Positions 32,815 to 42,900 of a stretch of 64,000 bases of DNA are shown here, in pieces. The first letter of the stretch is position 1, and each line of letters opens with the position of its first letter. A program made the position numbers and the translations under genes. The notes beneath the pieces were generated by a model. The model was not told where the DNA came from and ran no database searches. It worked only from the letters and a program-made list of their open reading frames with translations. Source of the stretch: Cohaesibacter gelatinilyticus (GTDB lineage: Bacteria; Pseudomonadota; Alphaproteobacteria; Rhizobiales; Cohaesibacteraceae); contig NZ_OBEL01000007.1 in assembly GCF_900215605.1 (NCBI RefSeq), positions 1 to 64,000 of the forward strand, read 5' to 3'.

Positions 32815-34320
32815 ATGCTAGACAATCTTCTGCTCGGGTTTGATGCCCTCATGACGCCAATGGCGTTGTTCGCAGTGACCATCGGTGTCATTGGCGGCGT
32901 GGTGATCGGCTCCCTTCCGGGACTGACCAGCACAATGGGTGTGGCACTTCTCATCCCGTTGACCTTCTCCATGCCCCCCGAAGCCGGGCTGGCCATGCTG
33001 GGCGGCATCTATCTGGCCTCCACCTATAGCGGGTCCATCAGCGCCATCATCCTCAATATTCCCGGAACACCTGCCGCCGTAGCCACTCTTTTGGATGGGC
33101 ATCCCATGTCCAAACGGGGCGAAACCACCCGGGCGCTGGCACTGGCCACCTTTGGCTCCAGCATTGGTGGTCTGCTCAGCGTCATTGCGCTATTGCTGCT
33201 GGCCCCACCGCTGGCTGAATTCTCGCTGAAATTCGGCTCGCCCGAATATTTCCTGCTGGCGGTCTTTGGCATCACCGTCATCGCATCCCTGTCTGCCGGG
33301 GCCATGTCGAAAGGCTTGATCGCCGGGGCAATGGGTCTGCTGCTCAGCACCATCGGCTCTCATCCGCTGACAGGCGAGTTGCGTTTCACCTTTGGCCAGC
33401 CATCACTTTATGACGGCATTCCGATGGTGGTGTCCCTGATCGGGCTCTATTCCATCCCCGAAGTCATCTCGATGATGAGCGGCAAAACCACATTGGTGGC
33501 CCAAACCGGCATCAGCGGAGATCGCGGTCCCTTTTCCTATCTGGGCGAGGTTTTGAGACGCAAATTCAATATCCTGCGCTCCTCCCTGATCGGCATCATC
33601 GTGGGCATCATTCCCGGTGTTGGCTGCAGTGTTGGCGGCTTTCTCTCCTATGATGCTGCAAAACGCGCCGCACATAACAAGGAAGAGTTCGGCAACGGCG
33701 CGCCAGATGGCGTCATCGCCAGTGAAACTGCAAACAATGCGGTGACCGGCGGCACGCTGATCCCGCTTCTCACCCTTGGCATTCCCGGCAATCCGGTAAC
33801 AGCCGTGCTGCTCGGCGGCTTGATGATCCATGGCCTGCGTCCAGGTGCTGATCTTTTCACCCTCAATGCCGGGATCACATATGGCTTCATGCTCAGCCTT
33901 TTGCTGGCCAATATCCTGTTTGTTCCGGTCGGACTGATCTTTGCCCGCTATTGCGCCAAGGTCATCACGGTCCCGCGGGAAATTCTCGCCCCCTGCATTC
34001 TGGCTTTTGCCGTGATCGGCTCCTATTCCATTCGCGGCTCAGTCGAAGACATCCTGATCATGCTGGCCGTTGGCATCATCGGCTTCGGCTTCAACTTCTT
34101 CGCCGTGCCGCGCGCACCACTGGTGCTTGGACTGGTGCTTGGCACCTTGGCAGAAGGCGAGCTGGCGCGCTCCTTGGCGCTGGTCAGCGGCAATGTTCCG
34201 GCCTTCCTGATGCAACTGGTCACGCGGCCAATCTGCATTGTCTTGCTCATCCTGTGCGCCTTTGCCCTCTATCAGGGCGTGGTTCAGCACCGGCGCAATT
34301 CTCACATGCTCGATAGCTAA
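32815..34320 (+). CDS. Tripartite tricarboxylate transporter large permease (TctA family)
   Basis: 501 residues with about 11-12 membrane segments. Recognisable TctA segments are GVIGGVVIGSLPGLTSTMG near the start, SAIILNIPGTPAAVATLLDG, and in the middle IGIIVGIIPGVGCSVGGFLSY and NNAVTGGTLIPLLTLGIPGN. TctA forms the translocation path driven by an ion gradient. It directly follows tctB. Confidence 0.9.
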   Translation: MLDNLLLGFDALMTPMALFAVTIGVIGGVVIGSLPGLTSTMGVALLIPLTFSMPPEAGLAMLGGIYLASTYSGSISAIILNIPGTPAAVATLLDGHPMSKRGETTRALALATFGSSIGGLLSVIALLLLAPPLAEFSLKFGSPEYFLLAVFGITVIASLSAGAMSKGLIAGAMGLLLSTIGSHPLTGELRFTFGQPSLYDGIPMVVSLIGLYSIPEVISMMSGKTTLVAQTGISGDRGPFSYLGEVLRRKFNILRSSLIGIIVGIIPGVGCSVGGFLSYDAAKRAAHNKEEFGNGAPDGVIASETANNAVTGGTLIPLLTLGIPGNPVTAVLLGGLMIHGLRPGADLFTLNAGITYGFMLSLLLANILFVPVGLIFARYCAKVITVPREILAPCILAFAVIGSYSIRGSVEDILIMLAVGIIGFGFNFFAVPRAPLVLGLVLGTLAEGELARSLALVSGNVPAFLMQLVTRPICIVLLILCAFALYQGVVQHRRNSHMLDS

Positions 34321-34346
34321 AATCATATCAAAAGGGAGACGATAAA

Positions 34347-34718
34347 ATGAACCGCACTCTGACGATCACCACTCTGGGCTTGCTTGTTGCCATGTCTTCA
34401 AGCCTGGCCGCGCAAGAGCTGAAAGTCCCCGCTTCTGCCGCACTGGACAAGAAAGGCATGCTGGAAATTTCCGGCTCTGGCTTCAAGGCCAATGAGCCGG
34501 TGCTGCTGCTCTTCACCACTGCAGACGGCGTAACCTCGGAAATCGGCTATGCCCTGAAGCCAGAGCCAGTGGCAGATGCCAAAGGCAACTGGAACACCCA
34601 ATGGTCCTATGGCCGCTTCGTCAAGAAAAAGCTGGTTGCCGCAGGTGATTTCACCCTGTCCGCGACAGATGACGACTTCAACGAACTGGCCGCCACCAAA
34701 ATCAAATTCCAGAAATAG
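34347..34718 (+). CDS. Small exported protein in the tct operon
   Basis: 123 residues. Signal peptide about 1-22 (LLVAMSSSLAAQ), then a beta-rich domain of about 100 residues with an Ig-like layout (LEISGSGFKANEPVLLLFTT, WSYGRF, GDFTLSATDDD). Such IPT/Ig-like domains bind proteins or sugars in exported proteins. GGGAGA stands 9 bp before the ATG. It follows tctA by 26 bp and precedes the beta-propeller gene by 96 bp, so it may assist uptake of the same substrate. No named family recognised. Confidence 0.6.
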   Translation: MNRTLTITTLGLLVAMSSSLAAQELKVPASAALDKKGMLEISGSGFKANEPVLLLFTTADGVTSEIGYALKPEPVADAKGNWNTQWSYGRFVKKKLVAAGDFTLSATDDDFNELAATKIKFQK

Positions 34719-34814
34719 GCCACCCTCTTTTCAAGACTTGCGCTTGCCCGCCATCGGGCAGGTGCACCCGCGCTTTTGCCCGAGTATTTTGCCCGATCCT
34801 TTTGAAAGAACAGC

Positions 34815-36101
34815 ATGACCTCCCCCACTTTGATCCGCCGCGTTGGCGACGCCAGCGCCCACCATTTTTTCGGATATTACAACAAGTCGAATTTCGACCG
34901 TGAGGACAAGCGATTGCTGGCGCAGCGCGTGGACCGTTTCACCGGAGACATTACCGGCAAGGAAAAAGCCACGCTGGGATATTTCGATCTGGAAGCAAAT
35001 GATCAGTTTCACGCCATTGGCCAAACCACCACCTGGAATTGGCAAATGGGCAGCCAGTTGCAATGGGTCGGCAATTCAAACCGCATCATCTATAACGCCC
35101 GCACTGACAGCTCGGATCGAGATACCCCCTATCCGGATTTCTGTTCCAAGCTGCATGATCTGGACAATGGCGAGACACGCACCCTTCCGCTGCCGGTCTA
35201 TGTGCTATCCCCGGACGGGCATTATGCCTTGAGCGTCAATTATTCTCGCTTCATGGTGACCCATAAAACCATCGGCTATCCGGCATCTCATCAGGAACCA
35301 CAGCTGGAAAAGGCTCCGGCGGATGATGGAATCTATCGCATGGATATCAAAAGCGGCGACTATCAATTGATCCTCAGTCTGGCACAATTGCGTGCCTTTG
35401 ATCCCCGCCCCTCCATGGACAAGGCCATTCACTGGATCACCCATCTGGAAGCCAATCCATCTGGCAGTCGCTTCCTTTTCATCCATCGCTGGACCGAGCG
35501 CGTGGAGGATGAAACCTGCTTCCTGCATCGCCTCTTCACCGTGAATGGTGATGGCAGCGACTTGCGCCTTCTGGAATGCTCCGACCATCCCTTGCCGCAA
35601 CTGGCAGCGGATTTCGACGCCAATGCAGTCGGCACCTTTGACTATGAAAAATCCGAATATCAGATCTCCCATCCCATGTGGAAGTCCGATGAGGAAATCA
35701 TCGTCTGGGGCCCTCATGATGGCGCCATCCATTACCATCTCTATCATGATGCAACGGGCAAGGTGGACATCATCGGGCCGGACATTCTGACCGAAAATGG
35801 CCATATGACCTATTCACGCGATGGGCGCTGGATCCTGTCGGACACCTATCCCGATGCCAATACCAACGAGCGCATCCTCTTCCTGTTCGACACCCACAGC
35901 CAGACCCGCCACGATATCGGCTCCTTCTTCACACCGCCGGATCTGGGCAAGCACAATCGCTGTGACCTGCATCCACGCTGGAGCCACGACAACAAACGCG
36001 TTTGCATCGATTCCGTCCACGAAGGCACCCGCCAACTCTATCTGGCTGATGTCAGTCACATCCTGAACGATCAAAGCATGGCCCGGGCAGCCAACTCTTG
36101 A
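34815..36101 (+). CDS. Cytoplasmic beta-propeller protein (oligogalacturonate lyase-like/PD40)
   Basis: 428 residues, no signal peptide. Repeating blade-like segments such as GNSNRIIYNARTD, YVLSPDGHYALSVNYSR, NGHMTYSRDGRWILSDTYPD and LHPRWSHDNKRVCIDSVHEG fit a WD40/PD40 propeller. The last two blades and the HxxxxxHP arrangement resemble oligogalacturonate lyase of pectin degraders, where His and Gln residues coordinate a metal. Only part of that site is evident, so activity is uncertain. Last gene of the sulfatase/tct region, followed by a terminator. Confidence 0.6.
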   Translation: MTSPTLIRRVGDASAHHFFGYYNKSNFDREDKRLLAQRVDRFTGDITGKEKATLGYFDLEANDQFHAIGQTTTWNWQMGSQLQWVGNSNRIIYNARTDSSDRDTPYPDFCSKLHDLDNGETRTLPLPVYVLSPDGHYALSVNYSRFMVTHKTIGYPASHQEPQLEKAPADDGIYRMDIKSGDYQLILSLAQLRAFDPRPSMDKAIHWITHLEANPSGSRFLFIHRWTERVEDETCFLHRLFTVNGDGSDLRLLECSDHPLPQLAADFDANAVGTFDYEKSEYQISHPMWKSDEEIIVWGPHDGAIHYHLYHDATGKVDIIGPDILTENGHMTYSRDGRWILSDTYPDANTNERILFLFDTHSQTRHDIGSFFTPPDLGKHNRCDLHPRWSHDNKRVCIDSVHEGTRQLYLADVSHILNDQSMARAANS

Positions 36102-36132
36102 ACTCTGCTTCCCGAACACATCCCCCGCAAGG

Positions 36133-36170
36133 AAACCCCGCAGAACGTGAAGTCGTGACGCGGGGTTTTT
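36133..36170 (+). terminator. Terminator after the beta-propeller gene
   Basis: AAACCCCGC and GCGGGGTTT form the stem around an 18-nt loop and a TTTTT tail follows. Confidence 0.85.
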
Positions 36171-36750
36171 CTTTGCCTTCATACCGTCCGGCCCACCTTT
36201 TGGGACATTTCGACCCTTTGAAATTTCGTCGGAAAAACCAAAAAGGACGATCGGGAGGCCCGTTTATAAGCGCGTATCATGTATATACCCGTCTCCCGAT
36301 CCTTGTTTTTTCTTTCTTTTACTCATTTTCAAAGGGTTCAAAGGGTCTAAAGGTCCAGAAAATAGAGAGAATTGGAAAATCAAAAAGGGTCCAAAGGGTG
36401 CAAAGGGGTCAAAGGTCCCTATCCTCAAAAAGGTCGATTTCGCGCAAAATTTTTCTCTTCTTGACTTACGTACTTTCTGTCGCAAAATTTGCCAAATCTC
36501 AAAGGGTCAAAAGGCCACAAAGGTGCCAAACCTCCCCAAACATACCCAAATCCTCCAAACATGTTCCCCCTCGTTGGTATAACCACCCGCATGGTAGCAT
36601 CAAAGGCGTTTGGGAGAGAGAAAACAGAGAGGACAAAGAACAAAAGACCCGGTCCGGAATTTTTCAAAGTTGTGATGTTTGTCAAAACAGAGTACGCGGC
36701 CTATAGATAGGATCCGAAAGACATCATTTCGGCACATCCAGGATGACAAC
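36171..36750. repeat. Non-coding tract with degenerate 9-bp tandem repeats
   Basis: 580 bp before the uridine kinase gene. Three clusters of 9-bp units of the form AAAGGGTNC occur: 36331-36357, 36384-36419 (four units in exact phase: AAAGGGTCC, AAAGGGTGC, AAAGGGGTC, AAAGGTCCC) and 36501-36536. Frames on both strands are open because the units contain no stop codon, but codon use and the lack of ribosome binding sites argue against genes. Confidence 0.65.
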
Positions 36751-37362
36751 ATGAAGATCATTTCCATCGCAGGTGGTTCGGCATCTGGCAAAAGCTCATT
36801 TGCTCGCAGGCTTCAGAACCGCATTGGCACGGACAAGGCCAATCTGATTTGCGAAGATGATTATTATCTTGGTGCGGTGGAGGGCAATTTCGATCATATC
36901 GACACCAAGGACCATGCCCTGATCCTCTCGCACATCAATGATCTGAAAGCGGGCAACAGCATCGAAGTGCCGCGCTATGACATGAAAATCCATGACCGCT
37001 CGGAAGAAGTGGAAGTCATGGAACCAAAGGATGTGCTGATCCTGGAAGGTACCCAGATCCTCTATCGCAAGAAGCTGTCACGCATTGCCGATTGCAAGGT
37101 CTATATCGATGCCCCAGATGACATCCGTCTCGCCCGCCGCATGGCACGCGACATCATCGAACGCAAACGTGACCCGGAAGACATCATCAATCAATATCTG
37201 GAACAGGTGAAACCGATGCATTATCGCTATACCTACCCGTCCAAATATGTGGCCGATGTCATCATCAACAACGAATTCAGCATGTACAAGAACCCGTCCC
37301 GCCTGGATCGCTATATCGAAATCATCATCAACCGCGTGACGGGATCGGAGGAAACGGTTTAG
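36751..37362 (+). CDS. udk: Uridine kinase family protein
   Basis: 203 residues from the ATG at 36751 (AGGAT 8 bp before). The Walker A loop GGSASGKSS (residues 8-16) is at the N-terminus, followed by the substrate region EDDYY. Further P-loop kinase features are EGTQILY and RLARRMARDIIERKRDPEDII (lid region). It phosphorylates uridine or cytidine for pyrimidine salvage, or is a related phosphoribulokinase-type kinase; length is close to Udk (about 210). The last 15 codons and about 200 bp after them reappear, diverged, at 43029 after the autotransporter gene. The gene seems intact. Confidence 0.8.
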   Translation: MKIISIAGGSASGKSSFARRLQNRIGTDKANLICEDDYYLGAVEGNFDHIDTKDHALILSHINDLKAGNSIEVPRYDMKIHDRSEEVEVMEPKDVLILEGTQILYRKKLSRIADCKVYIDAPDDIRLARRMARDIIERKRDPEDIINQYLEQVKPMHYRYTYPSKYVADVIINNEFSMYKNPSRLDRYIEIIINRVTGSEETV

Positions 37363-37590
37363 AGCGTGGACTCTTCTTGCGCTACATTCAGAGACAGAAA
37401 CCAGTCGGAAGCGATCATTCACTTCAGGAGCGAATAGTTTGATGCCTCCAGTCGTAACGGACATTCGGGGAAGATCAGCTTCGAAAATACTGGTGCGATG
37501 CATTCGGACAGGCACCTGATTCTCAAAAAGAACTGGTTTCAAGCAGGTATATTTGCAAAAGCTCCCTCGAGCCAACACTGGCATATTGGC
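37318..37590 (+). repeat. Duplicated segment, left copy: udk 3' end plus downstream DNA
   Basis: The 45 bases from 37318 to the stop codon match 43029-43073 with 6 mismatches. Similarity continues more patchily through the following 200 or so bases (for example GCGCT, GTC..AGC.GTCATTC and CTGATT.T.CAAAAA). The window between the two copies holds an MFS gene, a LysR gene and the adhesin gene. Confidence 0.6.
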
Positions 37591-37664
37591 CATTGAAACA
37601 TCTCTGGTAATTTGAGAATCTTTGCCTTACCAGTGAAAGTGTCGGTGTCTTGAGGGGGGAAAGC

Positions 37665-38945
37665 ATGGCGCAAAAGGGGAATCCAGCAAATAGAAAGCTG
37701 CTCTATTTGCTGACGGCAATGTTTTCACTGAGCTATCTTGATCGTCAGATATTGAACATAACGCTCAATGATATAGGGGCGGAATTCTCCCTTACAGATC
37801 TACAGCTTGGCAGTCTTTCAGGCATCGCCTTTGCCATTGTTTATGTGGTGTTCGGCTTTCCGGTAGCTCGTCTCGTCCGGCCCGGAAATCGCAAGGTCAT
37901 CGCAGTAGCTGCGCTTTCCTTCTGGAGCACCATGACGGCGTTGATGGGGATAGCTGGCTCGTTCGTTACATTGCTGCTGGCCCGGATTGGTGTTGGGGTT
38001 GGCGAGGCCGGTTGCGTGCCGCCCTCGCATTCCATGATCATCGATGCTTTTCCACCGGAGAAGCGGGCCAGTGCTCTGTCTTTCTATTCTGCGGGCACCA
38101 ATATCGGTATTTTTCTGGCCTTTCTGGTTGGCGGGATTTTAACGGCCAAGTTCGGATGGCGTATTGCTTTTCTGGCGGCTGGTCTGCCGGGAATTGCGCT
38201 TGCCATATGGATCTATTTCAAACTTGATGAGCCTGCATCGCCTGTTGCGTCCACTGATAGACAGTCTGAGAAGAAAAGCTATGCGTCCCTTGCAAGAGCG
38301 TTGCTTGCAGACAAAAGCACGCGGCACACGCTGATTGGCGTTGCCTTGACCGCAATGGTCGGCTTGGGCGCATCGGCCTGGATCGCTACCTTTCTGATCC
38401 GCGTCCATGCGCTGGAAATCGCGCAGGTGGGTGTCTATCTCGCGGTGACCATTGGCATCATAGGGGCCGTGGGGACCTGGCTCGGCGGCGTTCTGTCAGA
38501 CCGTCTGGGGCGCAAAAACCCGACCTGGCGTTTGAAGTTTGTCGCAGTGACGATAGTGATCGCCAAGCCATTTTCCATCCTGTTTTATCTGCAGGACCAG
38601 ACCATGGTTGCGCTCGTGATATTTGTTATCCCCGCCATGGTCGGTGCCATGTTTGTCGGCCCGTCCTTTTCGCATCTCTATTCACGCTTTGAAGCCTCAT
38701 CCCGCCCGATGATCACCGCAATCCTCATGTTCGTGATCAATCTGGTCGGGCTGGGATTGGGGCCAACCCTTGTCGGTTTGATAAGTGATATGCTTGCTCC
38801 GACCGAGGGCGAGGGATCCTTGCGCTATGCCTTGGTTCTTTTGCAGATAGCGGGGCTTTGGGCTGCGGTTCATTTCTGGATTGCAGGACGCGCCATGAGT
38901 GATGTTAGTGCGCGTTCCCGAAAAGTTGAAGCACTTTTCGGATAA
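37665..38945 (+). CDS. MFS transporter
   Basis: 426 residues from the ATG at 37665 with GAGGGGGGAAA before it; an in-frame TTG at 37650 is less likely. Twelve membrane segments in two halves are evident, with the MFS loop motif near RLVRPGNRK and SDRLGRKNP in the second half. The start LLTAMFSLSYLDRQILNITLNDI resembles the Spinster-like/hexuronate-type group. Substrate unknown. The last ten codons (RSRKVEALFG) lie inside a RIME-like repeat, which may have replaced the original C-terminus. It converges with a LysR gene. Confidence 0.8.
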   Translation: MAQKGNPANRKLLYLLTAMFSLSYLDRQILNITLNDIGAEFSLTDLQLGSLSGIAFAIVYVVFGFPVARLVRPGNRKVIAVAALSFWSTMTALMGIAGSFVTLLLARIGVGVGEAGCVPPSHSMIIDAFPPEKRASALSFYSAGTNIGIFLAFLVGGILTAKFGWRIAFLAAGLPGIALAIWIYFKLDEPASPVASTDRQSEKKSYASLARALLADKSTRHTLIGVALTAMVGLGASAWIATFLIRVHALEIAQVGVYLAVTIGIIGAVGTWLGGVLSDRLGRKNPTWRLKFVAVTIVIAKPFSILFYLQDQTMVALVIFVIPAMVGAMFVGPSFSHLYSRFEASSRPMITAILMFVINLVGLGLGPTLVGLISDMLAPTEGEGSLRYALVLLQIAGLWAAVHFWIAGRAMSDVSARSRKVEALFG

Positions 38946-38954
38946 GAACTCGCT
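38910..38954. repeat. RIME-like palindromic repeat, copy 3, overlapping the MFS stop
   Basis: GCGCGTTCCCGAAAAGTT and CTTTTCGGATAAGAACTCGCT. In reverse complement it has the same order as copies 1 and 2. The MFS stop codon TAA (38943-38945) is part of the element. Confidence 0.7.
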
Positions 38955-38968
38955 TTAAATCAAAGCGT

Positions 38969-39010
38969 TAAAGCACTACCCACGATTCAACGATTGTGAG
39001 AAGTGCTTTA
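38969..39010. terminator. Hairpin between converging MFS and LysR genes
   Basis: TAAAGCACT pairs with AGTGCTTTA over a 24-nt loop. The right arm ends on the LysR stop codon. Confidence 0.5.
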
Positions 39011-39910
39011 ATGCTCCGCAAAGCAGGATGTTATCTGCTCGCTGAGCCATCTAAGGCCGTCATCCTCGCTCGCTCGTTTGTGCCAGATAAGATGAAATTG
39101 CTGATTGCTGAGCTCCATCGGCAAATCAAGGACCTGCAGCCGGAGTGAGGGGGCCACTTGCTCGGCATAGAGGCGCGGGACAATACCGAGCAGATCCGTG
39201 CTTGCGACCAACTGAGTGATGGAACTGATTTTATAGACCTGGCAGACCTCTCGCGGATTCAGCCTCTGCCAGAAAGTCACTTTCTCTGAGTTTGCCAATT
39301 TTCCAGGTGCCAGCGAGATACTGACAAAGCCTTCCTGTTTCAGCTCAGGCACGGTCAGCGGTGCGCCTATCCTTGGGTGATCCTGACGGGCCACCAAAAC
39401 CACATCAACGGGACAAAGGGGCTTGCTTTCAAGCTCGGGCTGCTTGCCATGCATCAGAAAAACCGCAAGCTCCGTTTTCCCGGTCATCAAAGCCTCTTCA
39501 AGGGGCATCAATTGAGGGGGGCTTAACTCAAAGCTGATCTGGCTGTCGCTGCCGATCTGGTCGAGCAGTCGCGACATGATATGTTGTTCAAGCGGTTCTG
39601 CGATCAACAAATTGAAATGCCGCTTGGAGACCTTGGGGTCAAAAGCCGAAGGAGAGCCGATGGACTGACGCAATGTGGAAAGCGCACTGCGCACCGGTCC
39701 GATAATTGCCTCCGCCCGCAAGGTTGGCACGACGCCATTGCCGCTTCTCACAAATAGTTGATCATCCATCTGTTTTCGCAAGCGCGACAAGGCATTGGAG
39801 ACGGCTGGCTGGCTCAGGTCCAGATTATCCGCAGCACGCGAGATGTTTCCGCAGGAATATATGGCCTCAAAGACCAGCAGAAGGTTCAAATCAAAGTCAC
39901 GCATATTCAT
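39008..39910 (-). CDS. LysR-type transcriptional regulator (NodD-like group)
   Basis: 300 residues. The HTH reads LLLVFEAIYSCGNISRAADNLDLSQPAVSNALSRLRKQMDDQLFVRSG, and the co-inducer domain (about 90-295) is of normal length. The start MNMRDFDLNLLLVFE with short lead is typical of the NodD/LinR/PcpR subgroup. It is convergent with the MFS gene and divergent from the adhesin gene, starting 80 bp away. It may control either. Confidence 0.85.
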   Translation of the reverse strand: MNMRDFDLNLLLVFEAIYSCGNISRAADNLDLSQPAVSNALSRLRKQMDDQLFVRSGNGVVPTLRAEAIIGPVRSALSTLRQSIGSPSAFDPKVSKRHFNLLIAEPLEQHIMSRLLDQIGSDSQISFELSPPQLMPLEEALMTGKTELAVFLMHGKQPELESKPLCPVDVVLVARQDHPRIGAPLTVPELKQEGFVSISLAPGKLANSEKVTFWQRLNPREVCQVYKISSITQLVASTDLLGIVPRLYAEQVAPSLRLQVLDLPMELSNQQFHLIWHKRASEDDGLRWLSEQITSCFAEH

Positions 39911-39990
39911 AGCGGAAATAACCCTTATTCACGTTACCGTCTTTCCATGATAACACCAGACACCTAGCATCCCGCAACCATTAACAAAAG

Positions 39991-42900
39991 ATGAATAGCG
40001 GGCTGTATATGCGTACCATGTCGTCAAACCTTTTTTCGTTTTCCAGTCGAGCGACATATGTGATTTGCACGCTGGCATTGCTGTGTCTGACCAGTCTGTT
40101 GAGCAGCGAAGCGCATGCAGCGCCGGAAATGTCCGTTACAGCGCCTCACAGTAGCCCTGCGAACCGGGAGATTACTGATAATCTTACATCCACATCTACT
40201 GCTTCTGGCACCCGGTTCTCATCTCAGCCGCTTGTTGGCGGCTCGCAAACCTTCACCTATGAGATCCATAATTCTGGGACTGATCCGCTGAATTTGATTG
40301 GGGCGACCCCGGTCACACTGACCGGGGACGATACCGCTCATTTCAGTGTCACCCAGCCCTTGCTCAGCGTGGTGCCTCCCGCCAGCTCGACAACCTTTAC
40401 CGTCACCTTCGATCCCGCTGATACAGGGCCCCTGAGTGCCACGGTAAACATCGCGAATGATGATGCAGACGAAAACCCTTACAATTTTGCGATTTCGGGC
40501 ACAGGCGAAGGGCCCAGCATACAGGTTCGCTACACCGACCTGTTTGGTTTCGAAGTGCTTGATGGAAGCACCACTACGCACGCGAGAACCGGCACCGAGT
40601 TTGGTTCAGTTGACGTGAATGGCGGAACATCCAGCCGTTTATTTCAGTTGAGAAATATTGGCACGGAAAATCTTGTGTTGCCCGGTAACGTTACGATTAG
40701 CGGTGCCCATGCCGCCGATTTTACCGTAACACAGCAACCCGCTGGCACATTGACACCAAGTCAGCGGGGCTATCTCACGATAGAGTTCAATCCCGGCGCG
40801 GTTGGCCGTCGTACCGCTCTTGTCACCATTGCGAACAATGATCCGTCAAGATCGCCTTTCGATTTTGTTATTGCAGGAACGGGTGATGCCGGTGCTGCAG
40901 AAGTCCAGGTGACACATCTTGGAAGCGATATCGCTTCAAATATAAGCTTTGATTTTGGTGACCCATCAACCTACACATTTTTTGGCCCTGTCGACGCAAA
41001 CGCCATTGCCGTCGATAAAGTCTTCAGAATTTCAAATATCGGGACGGCTCCTCTTACTCTGGGACCCAATGCGGCGAGTATACTCAACAATACCGCCGGT
41101 TTCTCCGTTCTCGCTCAGCCCGCCTCGGTGATACAGCCGGGTCAATCAAGTGATGTGATTGTGCGATTCACGTCGCGGCTCGGAGGAACGATAACTGGAT
41201 TGCTCATAAACAGTGATGATGCAGATGAGAGCACATTTTACATCAACCTTTACGGCCTGGGCGTTGCCAGCGCCGCCGAAATCGATGTAACAGGCAATGG
41301 CCAGGCGATCATTGATGGCGATAGTTCGCCCAGCACAGCCGACCACACCGATTTCGGTGCGGCGGACATCGCGACAGACACGATCAGCCGTACCTATACG
41401 ATCCGCAATCCGGGCAGCAGTATCCTGACCCTTGGTGCTAACGCGGCAACCCTGTCAGGCCCCGATGCGGGAGAGTTTTCCATTACCACCCAGCCGTCCG
41501 CAACCATCGCCGCGGGCAGCAGTTCTACACTTGTTGTAACCTACAATCCGTCGGCTGTGGGATCTCATGCCGCGACTCTGAACATTGCCAGTGATGATGC
41601 GGATGAGAACCCTTACAATTTTGCCATTGCGGGGACGGGCACAACTGTCGGAGGCGGCGTGACGATCGTGCTGAATGTGGCGGGACCGGATACAAATCTT
41701 GATTTCACCTCTGCGACCGGCGCGCTGAATCTCTCACTCACTTCAGCGGGCGGATCGGCGCAAAGCAATGTGACAGGGATAGCGCCGGGTACTCATCGGA
41801 TCGTGGCGGCAGATCTCGGTGCACTGGGCTATGGTATATCGGCCATATCCTGTTCGGATGATGATTCAACCACCGACCCTGCAGCGCGTTCTGCAACCAT
41901 TCGGCTCGCAGCAAATGAGAGCGTAACCTGCACTTTCACATTGACACAGAGCCGGGACGTGACCAGCCAGATGATTGTTGACTATCTGAGCGCAAGAAAC
42001 ACTTTGATCCTCCGGAACCAGGCGGATCGCACACGTCGGCTCGCCCGCTTGCAACAAGGCGCGTCACCACGGGAGCGCACGGCAAGCGTCACCACACCAT
42101 TGGGTTTTGTTGCGCAATTGCCTTCCCCCATGGCCCTCACCTTGAATGAAGGTCTGCTGTCCTATTCGGCCAGTGCACAGGAAGCTCTTAGCTTTTTTGA
42201 CAACAGAACGCGCAGTTTCGAACTGCCGCAGATGGGCCGATGGGACATCTGGTCGGAAGGGCGTTTCAATATTTTCGACGACAAGAAAGACCAGTCCGGG
42301 CAGTTTGGCATCGTGCATTTTGGCGCTGACTATTTGCTGAGCAAGGATATTCTGCTTGGGGCCAAGGCACAGATCGACTGGATGGACCAGACCTTTGCCG
42401 CCACCACCGGCAAGGTATCGGGGACCGGCTTCATGGTCGGCCCTTATGCAACAGTCGCGCTTACTGACAGCCTGTTTCTTGATCTGTCCAGCACCTGGGG
42501 CATGTCGGAAAATTCCATCTCTCCCTTTGGCACCTACAAGGATCAGTTCACCACCAACCGCTGGATGGTGGATGGATCGCTGACCGGGCAATATGTCCTG
42601 GATCGATGGACGCTCCACCCCACATTGGCCTTTGCCTATATCGAGGAATATCAGAGCGCCTATACGGACAGTTTGAATGTTCGGATACCCGACCAGACAG
42701 TGGCGCAAGGGCAAGTCAGTTTCGCGCCGCGTTTGTCCTATACTGCCCCATTTGAGAAAGGTGGAGCACTGACATCCTGGCTGGAAACAAAAGGCCAATA
42801 TGCCTTCAATAGGGGTGAGAAGCCGTCCAATGGATCTTATGGTGATGCCAATATCGGGCTCTCAGCGTCAATTGAGACCGGCCTGGATCTGAATTTGCAC

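Noticed and set aside
36098-36706. Plus-strand frame of 202 codons and opposing minus frames
   Set aside because: Open only because the 9-bp repeat units have no stops; the start lies within the propeller gene end and the frame spans a terminator.
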